Of a stretch of DNA of 38,612 nt, positions 1 to 6,243 are shown one piece after another. The stretch spans positions 1-38,612 of the IMG/VR virus record IMGVR_UViG_3300037042_001249; one strand, 5' to 3'. The translations under genes and the position numbers were made by a program. Below the pieces are notes generated by a model. That model had not been told where the DNA came from, searched no databases, and saw nothing but the letters and a program-made list of their open reading frames with translations. Source of the DNA: a virus. Position 1 is the first letter of the stretch. Every line of letters begins with the position of its first letter.

Positions 1-127
1 ATCAACAGACCGGAGATGTTACAAGTGGAAGAATACACGATTTCAGAACTGATCGACAAGCATCATGAAAAAAATCAAGAATTGCCGCGGCCCCACATGG
101 GCGCATCTTTGCTCGGGCATCCGTGTG
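1..127. repeat. Direct terminal repeat, left copy (assembly overlap of a circular genome)
   Basis: Bases 1-127 are identical, by eye, to bases 38486-38612. An exact 127-base end overlap is the signature of a circular contig from a de Bruijn assembler run with k=127. The repeat cuts through the start of the nuclease gene, so it is not an independent genetic element. The biological genome length is then 38,485 bp. Confidence 0.93.
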
Positions 128-1038
128 ATCGTTACCTATGGCTTGTTTTTCGCTGGGCGGTTGTTGAAAAATTTCCGGGCCGTATTTTGCGCATTTTTCG
201 ACGCGGCCAAAATGAAGAACAAACGATTGTCAGCGATCTTCGTGCTATTGGCATAGACATTCAAAAAACAGGCAAGGTACAAAGCCGCGTTGATTTTGGC
301 TCGCACGTTTCTGGCTCAGTTGATGGAGTAGCAGAGTGTGGAGTGCCTTTTGGTGATGGCAAACGATATGTCGTTGAATTCAAAACTCACAGCCTCAAGT
401 CATTCAAAAAGCTTGAGGAAGATGGCGTACATCTAGCGCATCCAAAACATTATGCGCAGATGCAGGTTTACATGCTTGGTATGAAAATTGATCGAGCGTT
501 ATACGTTGGCATTTGCAAAGACGACGATAAAATTTGGACGGAACAGATTAAGTTTGACAAAGATTTAGCAAATAAACTTGTCGAGCGTGGCAAGCGCATT
601 GCTTTGTCAGACCGTATGCCTGAGCCTATCAGCGCCGACCCGAGCTGGTATCAGTGTAAATGGTGCCCTGCAAATGAGTTTTGCCATAAGACAAAAACAA
701 CCAAAGAAGTGAATTGCCGAACTTGTGCGCATGTTACCGCCACGCCTGATAGCACTTTTACTTGTGCAAGATATGACGGCGCCGAGGTTCCCGTTGAGTT
801 CCAACGACAAGGGTGTGATGGACACGTTCTGCATCCGTATCTCGTGCCATGGCAGGTTCAACCAGGGCCAGATGACATGACTGCCGTTTATATAATTGAC
901 GGCAAGCCAGTGGCGAATGGCGAGCTAAACGAAACCACATTCACCAGCCGTGAAATTCTGGCTAACCATAAGACCTGCGCTAATCCTGATGATTTCATCC
1001 GTGAGATTCGAAGCGATGGCGGAAGGATTACAGGGTGA
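25..1038 (+). CDS. Cas4/RecB-like PD-(D/E)XK exonuclease with probable Fe-S cluster
   Basis: This is probably a DNA exonuclease working in replication or recombination. Numbering from the upstream ATG at 16, the catalytic core is visible as D103 (GSVDG), E121-x-K123 (VEFK) and the QxxxY motif Q148-Y152. C37 (GHPCDRY) together with C214, C217 and C223 (CKWCPANEFC) matches the four-cysteine Fe-S cluster layout of Cas4 and AddB nucleases. A further cysteine group at C234, C237, C250 and C267 may bind zinc, and it lies outside the usual family core. The GGAG at 12-15 touches the ATG at 16 but sits 9 bases before the GTG at 25, so GTG is the preferred start. The end overlaps the next helicase gene by 4 bases (GTGA), implying coupled translation. 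The gene follows the helicase-methyltransferase gene across the circle junction. The fold call is firm; the exact role is inferred. Confidence 0.85.
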   Translation: MEEYTISELIDKHHEKNQELPRPHMGASLLGHPCDRYLWLVFRWAVVEKFPGRILRIFRRGQNEEQTIVSDLRAIGIDIQKTGKVQSRVDFGSHVSGSVDGVAECGVPFGDGKRYVVEFKTHSLKSFKKLEEDGVHLAHPKHYAQMQVYMLGMKIDRALYVGICKDDDKIWTEQIKFDKDLANKLVERGKRIALSDRMPEPISADPSWYQCKWCPANEFCHKTKTTKEVNCRTCAHVTATPDSTFTCARYDGAEVPVEFQRQGCDGHVLHPYLVPWQVQPGPDDMTAVYIIDGKPVANGELNETTFTSREILANHKTCANPDDFIREIRSDGGRITG

Positions 1039-2687
1039 AACCCCGTGACTACCAACAACGTGCCATAGATCAGCTCTACGCGTGGTTTCGAGCCGGTAAC
1101 GCTGGCAATCCTTGCTTAGTTTTGCCGACTGGAAGCGGTAAGTCGCATATCGTTGCCGCTCTGTGCAAAGACTTTCTGCAAAACTGGCCGGACACGCGCG
1201 TGCTGATGCTTACGCACGTTAAAGAGCTGATCGAGCAAAACGCCGAGAAGATGCGCCAGCACTGGCCCGGTGCGCCGATGGGGATCTACAGCGCGAGCAT
1301 CGGGCGCAAGGACTTGGGCGAGCCGATCACGTTTGCCGGGATTCAGTCAGTGCGTACCAAGGCCGACATGCTGGGCCACATAGACTTGGTGTTGATTGAT
1401 GAATGCCACTTGGTAAATCATAACGAAGAAGGCGGCTACCGCACTTTGCTGGCCGAACTGCAAGTAATCAACCCGGCAATGCGCGTGATCGGTTTGACGG
1501 CCACCCCGTACCGTCTCGGTCATGGACTGATTACCGATGCCCCGGCAATCTTTGCCGATCTCATTGAGCCGGTGAGCATCGAGGAGCTTATATTCAAAGG
1601 CCACTTGTCAAAGCTTCGAAGCAAAGTGACAGGGGCCCGACTTGACGTGTCAGGCGTCAAGAAACGCGGCGGGGAATATATCGAGGCAGACCTGCAGCGC
1701 GCCGTGGATACCGCCGACCAGAATGAGTCCGTGGTGCGTGAGGTTATTGCTAAGGCAGGCGATCGTAAAGCCTGGTTGTTTTTTTGCACTGGCGTATCTC
1801 ACGCGCAACACGTGGCAGAGGTGTTGCAGGATTACGGCATCGACGCAGCGTGCGTGACTGGCAACACGCCCAAGGATGAACGTGCCGCAATTCTGCGAGA
1901 TTTTAAGGCTGGCAAACTCCGCGCCCTGACTAATGCCAACGTGCTGACTACCGGTTTTGACTACCCAGACATAGACCTGATTGCTATGCTCAAACCCACC
2001 ATGTCACCATCACTCTACGTGCAAATGGCTGGACGTGGAATGAGGCCAAAGAGCCATACCGATCACTGTTTAGTGCTGGATTTTGCGGGCGTGGTGGAGA
2101 TGCATGGGCCAATTACAGCGGTTCAACCGCCCAAGAAAGCCGGGTCAGGCAATGGAGAAGCGCCTGTTAAAGTGTGCGATACATGCAACGAGCTTTGCCC
2201 GATCTCAGCGCGTCAGTGCCCTGCTTGTGGCGCAGAGTTCCCAGCACCGGAGCCCAAAAAGTTTGAGCTGCGCACCGACGATATTATGGGCATCGAGCCA
2301 AGCGAAATGGCTGTGACTGACTGGCGGTGGCGAAAGCATGTAAGCAAGGCAAGCGGCAAGGAGATGCTCGCCGTGACGTACTACGGTGCTCTAAGCGACA
2401 AGCCTATTACCGAGTATTTGCCGATTAACCACGAGGGCTATGCAGGACAGAAAGCCCTCGGGCACTTGGTGCAGATGAAAGGCAAGAGTGGTGCACCTGA
2501 TACTGGCGTCCATTCTTTGGACGGCATCGCCCAGGCGATGAATGACGGCGCGCCACCTGCTAAGATTACTTATAAACAAGACGGCAAATTTTACAGGGTA
2601 ATCACACGCGAATGGAACGAATCCCAACTGAGCACGAGGAACAACGAGAGTTTGTTAAGTGGTTCCGCCAGTCTTTCCCTGGTGTAA
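1035..2687 (+). CDS. Superfamily 2 DEAD/DEAH-type DNA helicase with C-terminal zinc ribbon
   Basis: This ATP-dependent DNA translocase or helicase of the ResIII/UvsW type is likely used in replication restart or recombination. Visible motifs are a Q-motif-like start (PRDYQ), Walker A PTGSGKS at 31-37, DECH at 122-125, TATP at 155-158, TGFDYPD near 306-312, and motif VI QMAGRGMR at 330-337. A zinc ribbon follows, with C381, C384, C395 and C398. The roughly 150 residues after it resemble nothing I can name. The start is GTG, overlapping the stop of the upstream nuclease (GTGA), with GGAAGG upstream. The 3' end overlaps the VRR-NUC gene by 76 bases in another frame, which is unusually long for such a pair. 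Nuclease, helicase and second nuclease form one tightly packed unit. Confidence 0.9.
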   Translation: MKPRDYQQRAIDQLYAWFRAGNAGNPCLVLPTGSGKSHIVAALCKDFLQNWPDTRVLMLTHVKELIEQNAEKMRQHWPGAPMGIYSASIGRKDLGEPITFAGIQSVRTKADMLGHIDLVLIDECHLVNHNEEGGYRTLLAELQVINPAMRVIGLTATPYRLGHGLITDAPAIFADLIEPVSIEELIFKGHLSKLRSKVTGARLDVSGVKKRGGEYIEADLQRAVDTADQNESVVREVIAKAGDRKAWLFFCTGVSHAQHVAEVLQDYGIDAACVTGNTPKDERAAILRDFKAGKLRALTNANVLTTGFDYPDIDLIAMLKPTMSPSLYVQMAGRGMRPKSHTDHCLVLDFAGVVEMHGPITAVQPPKKAGSGNGEAPVKVCDTCNELCPISARQCPACGAEFPAPEPKKFELRTDDIMGIEPSEMAVTDWRWRKHVSKASGKEMLAVTYYGALSDKPITEYLPINHEGYAGQKALGHLVQMKGKSGAPDTGVHSLDGIAQAMNDGAPPAKITYKQDGKFYRVITREWNESQLSTRNNESLLSGSASLSLV

Positions 2688-2953
2688 AAATATTTGCAAT
2701 CCCAAATGGCGGTGCGAGGTCGCCTAGCGTAGCCGGACGGCTTAAGGCTGAGGGCGTATCCAAAGGCGTGCCAGACCTTTACATTCCTGCCTGGCGCACA
2801 TGGGTAGAAATGAAACGCACCAAAGGCGGTGTTTTATCGCCGGAACAAAAAGAATGGCATTCATGCCTTGAAAGCATTGGAGATTTTGTTATAGTAGGAA
2901 AAGGCAATGAAGATGCTCAAAGGCAAATTCTTGTCTTAAAAATGCTGGCGTAG
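2612..2953 (+). CDS. VRR-NUC domain nuclease
   Basis: This 113-residue stand-alone VRR-NUC protein belongs to the PD-(D/E)XK superfamily, whose phage members act on branched or flapped DNA. The family signature is visible: PNGGAR at 31-36, GVPD with D55, E66-x-K68 (VEMKR), and Q79 in the following helix (SPEQKEW). The whole length is the domain, as in other phage versions. It overlaps the helicase gene by 76 bases at its 5' end. Its last 10 bases, including the stop, are also the first 10 bases of tRNA-Thr. Co-transcription with a helicase and a Cas4-like nuclease suggests recombination or replication-fork processing. Confidence 0.88.
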   Translation: MERIPTEHEEQREFVKWFRQSFPGVKIFAIPNGGARSPSVAGRLKAEGVSKGVPDLYIPAWRTWVEMKRTKGGVLSPEQKEWHSCLESIGDFVIVGKGNEDAQRQILVLKMLA

Positions 2954-3020
2954 CTCAGTTTGGTAGAGCTCTCGCCTTGTAAGCGAGTGGTCGATGGTTC
3001 GATTCCTTCCGCCAGCACCA
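2944..3020 (+). tRNA. tRNA-Thr (anticodon UGU)
   Basis: A full cloverleaf can be drawn. The acceptor GCTGGCG pairs perfectly with CGCCAGC, the D stem is GCTC/GAGC, and the anticodon stem is CTCGC/GCGAG around loop CTTGTAA, giving anticodon TGT. The T arm has loop TTCGATT and one T-T mismatch in its stem. The discriminator A and an encoded CCA end complete it. The 5' end overlaps the VRR-NUC coding region, whose stop codon TAG supplies tRNA positions 8-10. It decodes ACA. There is no integrase to suggest that it is an attachment site, so a phage-borne translation aid is the better reading. Confidence 0.93.
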
Positions 3021-3163
3021 ACACGCATGAGGATGGTGAAAACCGCGTGCCCAGGGTTGCTCCCGATAGCCGTCCTCAGCCGTGTTGGCGGCAAACGACA
3101 GTCACGAGGAAAACGGGACGCCGGAATTACTCGTTAAGCGCGTTGGATTCGCGCCTGCCAACA
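3018..3163 (+). ncRNA. Candidate structured RNA with a tRNA-like 3' half and two exclusive folds
   Basis: No convincing gene occupies this stretch, but it is rich in pairing. Fold 1: CCAACACG (3018-3025, starting in the tRNA CCA end) pairs with CGTGTTGG (3081-3088), and GAGGATGG (3029-3036) pairs with CCGTCCTC (3070-3077). Fold 2: 3083-3091 pairs with 3155-3163 to make a 9-bp acceptor-like stem stacked on a T-arm-like hairpin, GCGCG-TTGGATT-CGCGC (3138-3154). In fold 2, ACGAG (3104-3108) pairs with CTCGT (3130-3134). Both folds need bases 3083-3088. It could be a decayed tRNA, a regulatory RNA, or a trailer for tRNA processing. I do not recognise a named family. Confidence 0.3.
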
Positions 3164-3166
3164 ACC

Positions 3167-3195
3167 CATAGAAACACATAGAAACCCATAGAAAA
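3167..3195 (+). repeat. Three tandem 10-bp repeats (CATAGAAAMM)
   Basis: CATAGAAAC-type units follow each other at 3167-3176, 3177-3186 and 3187-3195, directly before the terminator stem. Their function is unknown; they may be a slippage product. Confidence 0.6.
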
Positions 3196-3218
3196 CCCGC
3201 CCAAAAAGCGGGTTTTTT
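3192..3218 (+). terminator. Intrinsic terminator after tRNA-Thr
   Basis: AAAACCCGC (3192-3200) pairs with GCGGGTTTT (3208-3216) around a CCAAAAA loop, and a T run extends to 3218. It ends the replication/recombination transcript downstream of the tRNA. Confidence 0.88.
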
Positions 3219-3259
3219 ATTGCCCATAAACTTTTTTTACATTCTTTTGTTAAAAACAC

Positions 3260-3288
3260 TTGCACACTGCGCGCATTGTGCGTAAGAT
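3260..3288 (+). promoter_or_regulatory. Promoter for the left-end accessory operon
   Basis: TTGCAC at 3260-3265 and TAAGAT at 3283-3288 are separated by 17 bases. It lies between the terminator at 3218 and the start codon at 3328, so the accessory genes begin a new transcript here. The spacer is filled by a palindromic operator (separate entry). Confidence 0.6.
3268..3284. promoter_or_regulatory. 17-bp palindromic operator, site 1
   Basis: TGCGCGC-ATT-GTGCGTA has the same architecture as the sites at 30806-30822 and 31735-31751 (7-base arms, 3-base centre). Its position over the spacer and the -10 suits a repressor. The binding protein is unknown; the phage's own small HTH proteins are candidates. 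Confidence 0.55.
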
Positions 3289-3327
3289 TCAGACATCCAC
3301 AACGCAACACAACCAAGGATCTGCATC

Positions 3328-3663
3328 ATGCAAACACTTGAACAAATCGCAGAAATTCTTACTCAGGCCGCAGAAGTTAGCCGCGCAGAAGTAAAACGTG
3401 TTTTTACCAAAGAAAAAAACGAGCGTCGCCTTAATGCTTACTTCAACACTTGCTTCGAAGTAACGGTTCGCGGTGGGTTCCCCGTTCTTGTGTGGATGGA
3501 CATACGCTCAGCAGAGCCAGATGTTGGATATTCAAACCCTATTATTTGCGAATGGGAACTTTCCACCAAAAATTTTGGGAGTGTGTATTTCCTTGGTTTG
3601 ACAAATGACGAAAAAAACGCAGCAATGGAAACTGCGTATGACCAATATATGAGAAACCTGTAA
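3328..3663 (+). CDS. Hypothetical protein, 111 residues, first gene of the accessory operon
   Basis: I do not recognise this protein. It has a helical N-terminus (about residues 1-40) with many charged residues, then a segment rich in aromatic and beta-forming residues (FEVTVRGGFPVLVWMD), and no signal peptide or membrane segment. AAGGA precedes the ATG by about 9 bases. It is the only gene between its own promoter with operator (3260-3288) and a terminator right behind it (3673-3691). It is therefore likely the most strongly and separately expressed gene of this arm, perhaps an early takeover protein. That role is inferred from context only. Confidence 0.75.
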   Translation: MQTLEQIAEILTQAAEVSRAEVKRVFTKEKNERRLNAYFNTCFEVTVRGGFPVLVWMDIRSAEPDVGYSNPIICEWELSTKNFGSVYFLGLTNDEKNAAMETAYDQYMRNL

Positions 3664-3672
3664 TTATTAACC

Positions 3673-3691
3673 AGCCCCTTCGGGGGCTTTT
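3673..3691 (+). terminator. Short UUCG-loop terminator
   Basis: AGCCCC-TTCG-GGGGCT is followed by TTTTA. The six-bp stem with the stable UUCG loop and a short T run suggests partial termination. The genes downstream would then depend on read-through. Confidence 0.75.
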
Positions 3692-3703
3692 ACGGAGAAA
3701 AGC

Positions 3704-3916
3704 ATGAAAACAAAACAAGAATTAGCTCGCAGAGCGGTTCAAATTTTCCCGATGCGTGACTATGCGGACCGCAAAGCTGTAATTCACCAGCGCAAGGGTT
3801 GGTTGCGCAGTATGTTAAAGCTTGGCAAAAAATGGATTCTGTCCGCAGATCGTGATGATGCAGTTGTAATTACCTGCATTATGTGTGCGTGCGTATTATT
3901 TTTCCTGCCGGTGTAA
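3704..3916 (+). CDS. Small protein with C-terminal membrane segment
   Basis: 70 residues, not recognised. The N-terminal half is strongly basic (KTKQELARR, RKGWLRSMLKLGKK). The last 17 or so residues (VVITCIMCACVLFFLPV) form a hydrophobic, cysteine-containing segment suited to a tail anchor. GGAG lies about 6 bases upstream of the ATG. It follows the short terminator and leads the chain of overlapping small genes. Confidence 0.6.
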   Translation: MKTKQELARRAVQIFPMRDYADRKAVIHQRKGWLRSMLKLGKKWILSADRDDAVVITCIMCACVLFFLPV

Positions 3917-3918
3917 TT

Positions 3919-4131
3919 ATGGAGAAAATTGATCCTTTGGGAATGTTCGCTCAAATAACGAGGCAAATAATTCCATCAAAATGGGAGGAACAGAAAGAAA
4001 GAGAACGAGAACTGAGCAGGCAACGAAGAAGCAGCCCGGAATATAAGAAAAAAGAATCTGAAAGAAGGAAAAAAAATGCAAAACTTAAGACAAGCCGCCC
4101 AGCAGGCGCTGGAGGCGTTGGAGAGAGCTGA
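3919..4131 (+). CDS. Small highly charged helical protein
   Basis: About 70 residues. The middle is dominated by Arg, Lys and Glu and is probably one long helix. The start ATG lies 2 bases after the preceding stop, and there is no strong ribosome site, so coupled translation is likely. Its last 56 bases overlap the next gene in a different frame. The function is unknown. Confidence 0.5.
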   Translation: MEKIDPLGMFAQITRQIIPSKWEEQKERERELSRQRRSSPEYKKKESERRKKNAKLKTSRPAGAGGVGES

Positions 4132-4429
4132 CAAAATCAGCGGATATGGTAACAACCGCAAAGCCATCACCGATCTGCGCGCTGCGCTGGAAGAACAAAT
4201 TCAGTCCAAACAGTTTATGTATTTTGAAAGTCAGGACGGCGGGATGGACGAGTTCATGGTTAGTTCCGAGCAAGACCTTCAGCATCTTTGTGGCTGGATG
4301 AAAACCGCTGGTACTTTTGATTGCTTGCATGACGATCAAAAAATGGTTGATTGGATGAAAGTTGCGGATATTGGCGAGGTTCATTTTCATCGTCTTGGTT
4401 GTTTAGTTCGCCTTAAGGATAAAAAATGA
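4076..4429 (+). CDS. Accessory protein with N-terminal 'QALEALE' module
   Basis: 117 residues. The first 40 residues (LRQAAQQALEALE, then ITDLRAALEE) are the N-terminal module shared with the genes at 4426, 5409 and 29331. The C-terminal part differs completely from those. This family of modular small proteins is widespread in phages and prophages of Burkholderiales and relatives, with no known function. The stop overlaps the next start (ATGA). Confidence 0.7.
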   Translation: MQNLRQAAQQALEALERADKISGYGNNRKAITDLRAALEEQIQSKQFMYFESQDGGMDEFMVSSEQDLQHLCGWMKTAGTFDCLHDDQKMVDWMKVADIGEVHFHRLGCLVRLKDKK

Positions 4430-4842
4430 GCCTACGAGAAGCAGCACAGCAGGCGCTTGAGGCGCTAGAAGATATATTTGGAAAGAATAAAATTGATGTA
4501 GGCGCTATCACCGCCCTCCGCGCCGCGCTTTCCGATGCAACTTGTCAGGAATCCCGACAGGTTGAGCCGGCGGCGTGGATGTGGGACTACAGACAACTTG
4601 ACGGCCATATCATAACAAAAGTTATCTTTGCGAAGCATTACAGCCATTCACCCGGAGACTTGGCTTATATCTTAGACGGACAAAACGCTACGCCCCTCTA
4701 CCTTGACCCGCCCAAGCGCAAGCCGCTTACGGATGATGAGATTCACGACTGCTTCCAGCAAAAACACCGAGACAAGGTGATTGAGCGCAGGCTCATCACC
4801 CGAGCCATCGAAGCCGCTAACGGCATCAAGGGGAACGCATGA
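4426..4842 (+). CDS. Accessory protein of the 'EALEALE ... RAIEAANGI' modular family
   Basis: 138 residues. It has a conserved N-terminal helix (REAAQQALEALE), an ALRAALSD segment, a VEPAAW segment in the middle, PLYLDPPKRKPLTDDEI, and a C-terminal RAIEAANGIKG. This is the complete form of the module order in the family. A 74-base stretch (4507-4580) is almost identical to 5502-5575 in the gene at 5409. Its ends overlap both neighbours by ATGA. The role is unknown; such cassettes behave like freely recombining accessory genes. Confidence 0.75.
   Translation: MSLREAAQQALEALEDIFGKNKIDVGAITALRAALSDATCQESRQVEPAAWMWDYRQLDGHIITKVIFAKHYSHSPGDLAYILDGQNATPLYLDPPKRKPLTDDEIHDCFQQKHRDKVIERRLITRAIEAANGIKGNA
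4507..4580. repeat. 74-bp imperfect direct repeat, copy 1 (copy 2 at 5502-5575)
   Basis: I count four differences in 74 bases between the two copies, which lie about 1 kb apart in the same frame of two related genes. They encode ITALRAALSDATCQESRQVE plus the following few residues. This suggests recent duplication or gene conversion. Confidence 0.9.
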
Positions 4843-5021
4843 AAACCCAGCACTGCGATGAATGCAAACACGCCACAATGAGAGCACTACCTAAGCCAAC
4901 ACTTGTCTGCGACATGTTGCACAAGCCTCGCTTTTATGCGCCTGTGTACTTGTACTGGCTCAAGGATTCATGGGGTTGGAAGCGCAAGTGCGAAGACTTT
5001 ATGAAGAAGGAGCAGCCATGA
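4839..5021 (+). CDS. Small cysteine-rich (zinc-ribbon-like) protein
   Basis: 60 residues with C6-x2-C9 (CDEC) near the N-terminus and further cysteines at C24 and C51, which could hold one metal ion. It starts in an ATGA overlap and ends in another one with the next gene. Neither the family nor the function is recognised. Confidence 0.6.
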   Translation: MKTQHCDECKHATMRALPKPTLVCDMLHKPRFYAPVYLYWLKDSWGWKRKCEDFMKKEQP

Positions 5022-5176
5022 CAGTCGAACAGTATTGCAAGCAATGCAACGCTCCACATAAGCCTCTAGTGGCTGTGATGATGCGCTGCGGTTTGTGTGC
5101 CGTTATCAACGGAAAACTGCCGCCAACAAAATATCAACCACTCAAAGCCGCCCACGGCATCAAGGGGGCGAAATGA
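5018..5176 (+). CDS. 52-residue zinc-ribbon protein
   Basis: C7-x2-C10 (CKQC) and C24-x2-C27 (CGLC) make a compact zinc ribbon. The C-terminus KAAHGIKG copies the tail of the EALEALE family (compare RAIEAANGIKG at the end of the gene at 4426), pointing to recombination at module borders. The start is in an ATGA overlap. The function is unknown. Confidence 0.6.
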   Translation: MTVEQYCKQCNAPHKPLVAVMMRCGLCAVINGKLPPTKYQPLKAAHGIKGAK

Positions 5177-5412
5177 CTGACCGCGAAGATATTATCCGCA
5201 TGGCGCGGGAGGCTTGGAAAGATGCCGGAGAAGGGTGGGTAACAGAGCGCTGGTTTCTCGACAGAGCCGGTGCGCTTGAACGCTTTGCCGCCCTAGTCGC
5301 CGCTGCCGAACGTGAGGCGTGTTCGAGAGCGGCTTCTATTGCATTGCTTGGGGCGGATAAATCATTGAGCGACCGCGTTGTGAATGCAATCCGAGCAAGA
5401 GGTGAGAAATGA
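5173..5412 (+). CDS. Accessory protein with 'ERFAALVAAAERE ... IRARGEK' module
   Basis: 79 residues, all helical in appearance. The ALERFAALVAAAEREAC segment and the C-terminal AIRARGEK are modules also found in the minus-strand genes at 28913 (QLERFAALAAAAERE) and 28369 (AIRARGEK). This family is common in phages, with no known function. It has ATGA overlaps on both sides. Confidence 0.7.
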   Translation: MTDREDIIRMAREAWKDAGEGWVTERWFLDRAGALERFAALVAAAEREACSRAASIALLGADKSLSDRVVNAIRARGEK

Positions 5413-5783
5413 ACCTAAGAGAAGCGGCACAGTTGGCGCTTGATGCGTTAGAGAATGTGCGTCATTACGACAAAGAAAACTTGTACGGACTTGACGACGA
5501 CATCACCGCACTCCGCGCCGCGCTTTCAGATGCAACTTGTCAGGAATCCCGACAGGTTGAGCCGGTAGCGTGGATCTCATACGAATCTTTGGGAAGGCTG
5601 AAAAACGGAGGAAATTCCAGGGGTGCAGTTCCTGTCCACACGATACAAAGCCACACGGCAAAAATTCCACTCTACACCGCCCCGCGCGAGCCGCTGACGG
5701 AGGAGAAGTTGGTCGAAGCATATAAAGTAACGGCGGCGAACGGCACTTGTACGAAGTTCAAAAAACTGTTGATAGGGAGATAG
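5409..5783 (+). CDS. Accessory protein of the 'EALEALE' modular family with divergent C-terminus
   Basis: 124 residues. The N-terminal module (NLREAAQLALDALE), the ALRAALSDATCQESRQVEPVAW segment and PLYTAPREPLTEE match the gene at 4426. The usual C-terminal RAIEAAHGI tail is replaced by an unrelated basic end (KFKKLLIGR). It could be a truncated or recombined copy. It starts in an ATGA overlap. Confidence 0.7.
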   Translation: MNLREAAQLALDALENVRHYDKENLYGLDDDITALRAALSDATCQESRQVEPVAWISYESLGRLKNGGNSRGAVPVHTIQSHTAKIPLYTAPREPLTEEKLVEAYKVTAANGTCTKFKKLLIGR

Positions 5784-5786
5784 AAA

Positions 5787-5927
5787 ATGACAGAAAAAGA
5801 AAAGCAAGTGTGGAATGAGGCAATAAGTGCAGTCCTTGAGTTACTGCGTATTCACCCGATGCACAGGATAGGCGAGGCAGCATTTATGCGTCGTCTGATA
5901 GATTTAAAAATAAAACGAGGACAATAA
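5787..5927 (+). CDS. 46-residue small protein
   Basis: It begins MTEKEKQVWNEAI and is charged and helical, with a basic C-terminus. GGGAGA lies about 7 bases upstream of the ATG, and the stop overlaps the next start (TAATG). It is too short for a family call, but its position in the coupled chain and its ribosome site support it as real. Confidence 0.55.
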   Translation: MTEKEKQVWNEAISAVLELLRIHPMHRIGEAAFMRRLIDLKIKRGQ

Positions 5928-6175
5928 TGAACGCATCATCTGTTAGTCGTACATCATCAAATTCAACAATTGAATCAGTTAATAGCGTTCCATCAACCGT
6001 TAGAAATGGGAATTTATATCAACAAGAGCAACAAATACAAAACAAATTAAATAAAGAATTCACAAAAAACAATCAAATTAGGCCAAATGTTTTTGAACAA
6101 ATGATTGATGAACCAGCTCGCGCAATTTCTTTAAAAGAAAAACTTTTAAAAATGTTGTGTTGTAATCAAAATTAA
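5927..6175 (+). CDS. Hypothetical AT-rich protein rich in Ser, Asn and Gln
   Basis: 82 residues. The first half is low-complexity (many Ser, Thr and Asn), followed by a Gln/Asn/Lys-rich stretch and a short C-terminal helix ending in two cysteines. Its base composition is clearly more AT-rich than its neighbours, which suggests separate acquisition. It starts in a TAATG overlap. The function is unknown. Confidence 0.55.
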   Translation: MNASSVSRTSSNSTIESVNSVPSTVRNGNLYQQEQQIQNKLNKEFTKNNQIRPNVFEQMIDEPARAISLKEKLLKMLCCNQN

Positions 6176-6243
6176 TGTTGCTTTGCATCAAATTTGCACA
6201 TAAATTACATATTGAACCACCAACTCAAACACTTGGAGGCAAT

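Noticed and set aside
2944-3020. tRNA-Thr as a prophage attachment site
   Set aside because: No integrase or excisionase is seen anywhere on the circle, and the tRNA is complete and embedded in a phage operon.
2960-3181. Open frame of 73 codons over the tRNA and its trailer
   Set aside because: It overlaps most of tRNA-Thr, has no ribosome site, and its first part is the usual meaningless translation of a tRNA gene.
6178-6212. Promoter before the 30-residue peptide (TTGCTT with TAAATT at 17 bases)
   Set aside because: Matches to consensus are poor in AT-rich sequence; kept only as a remark in the gene entry.
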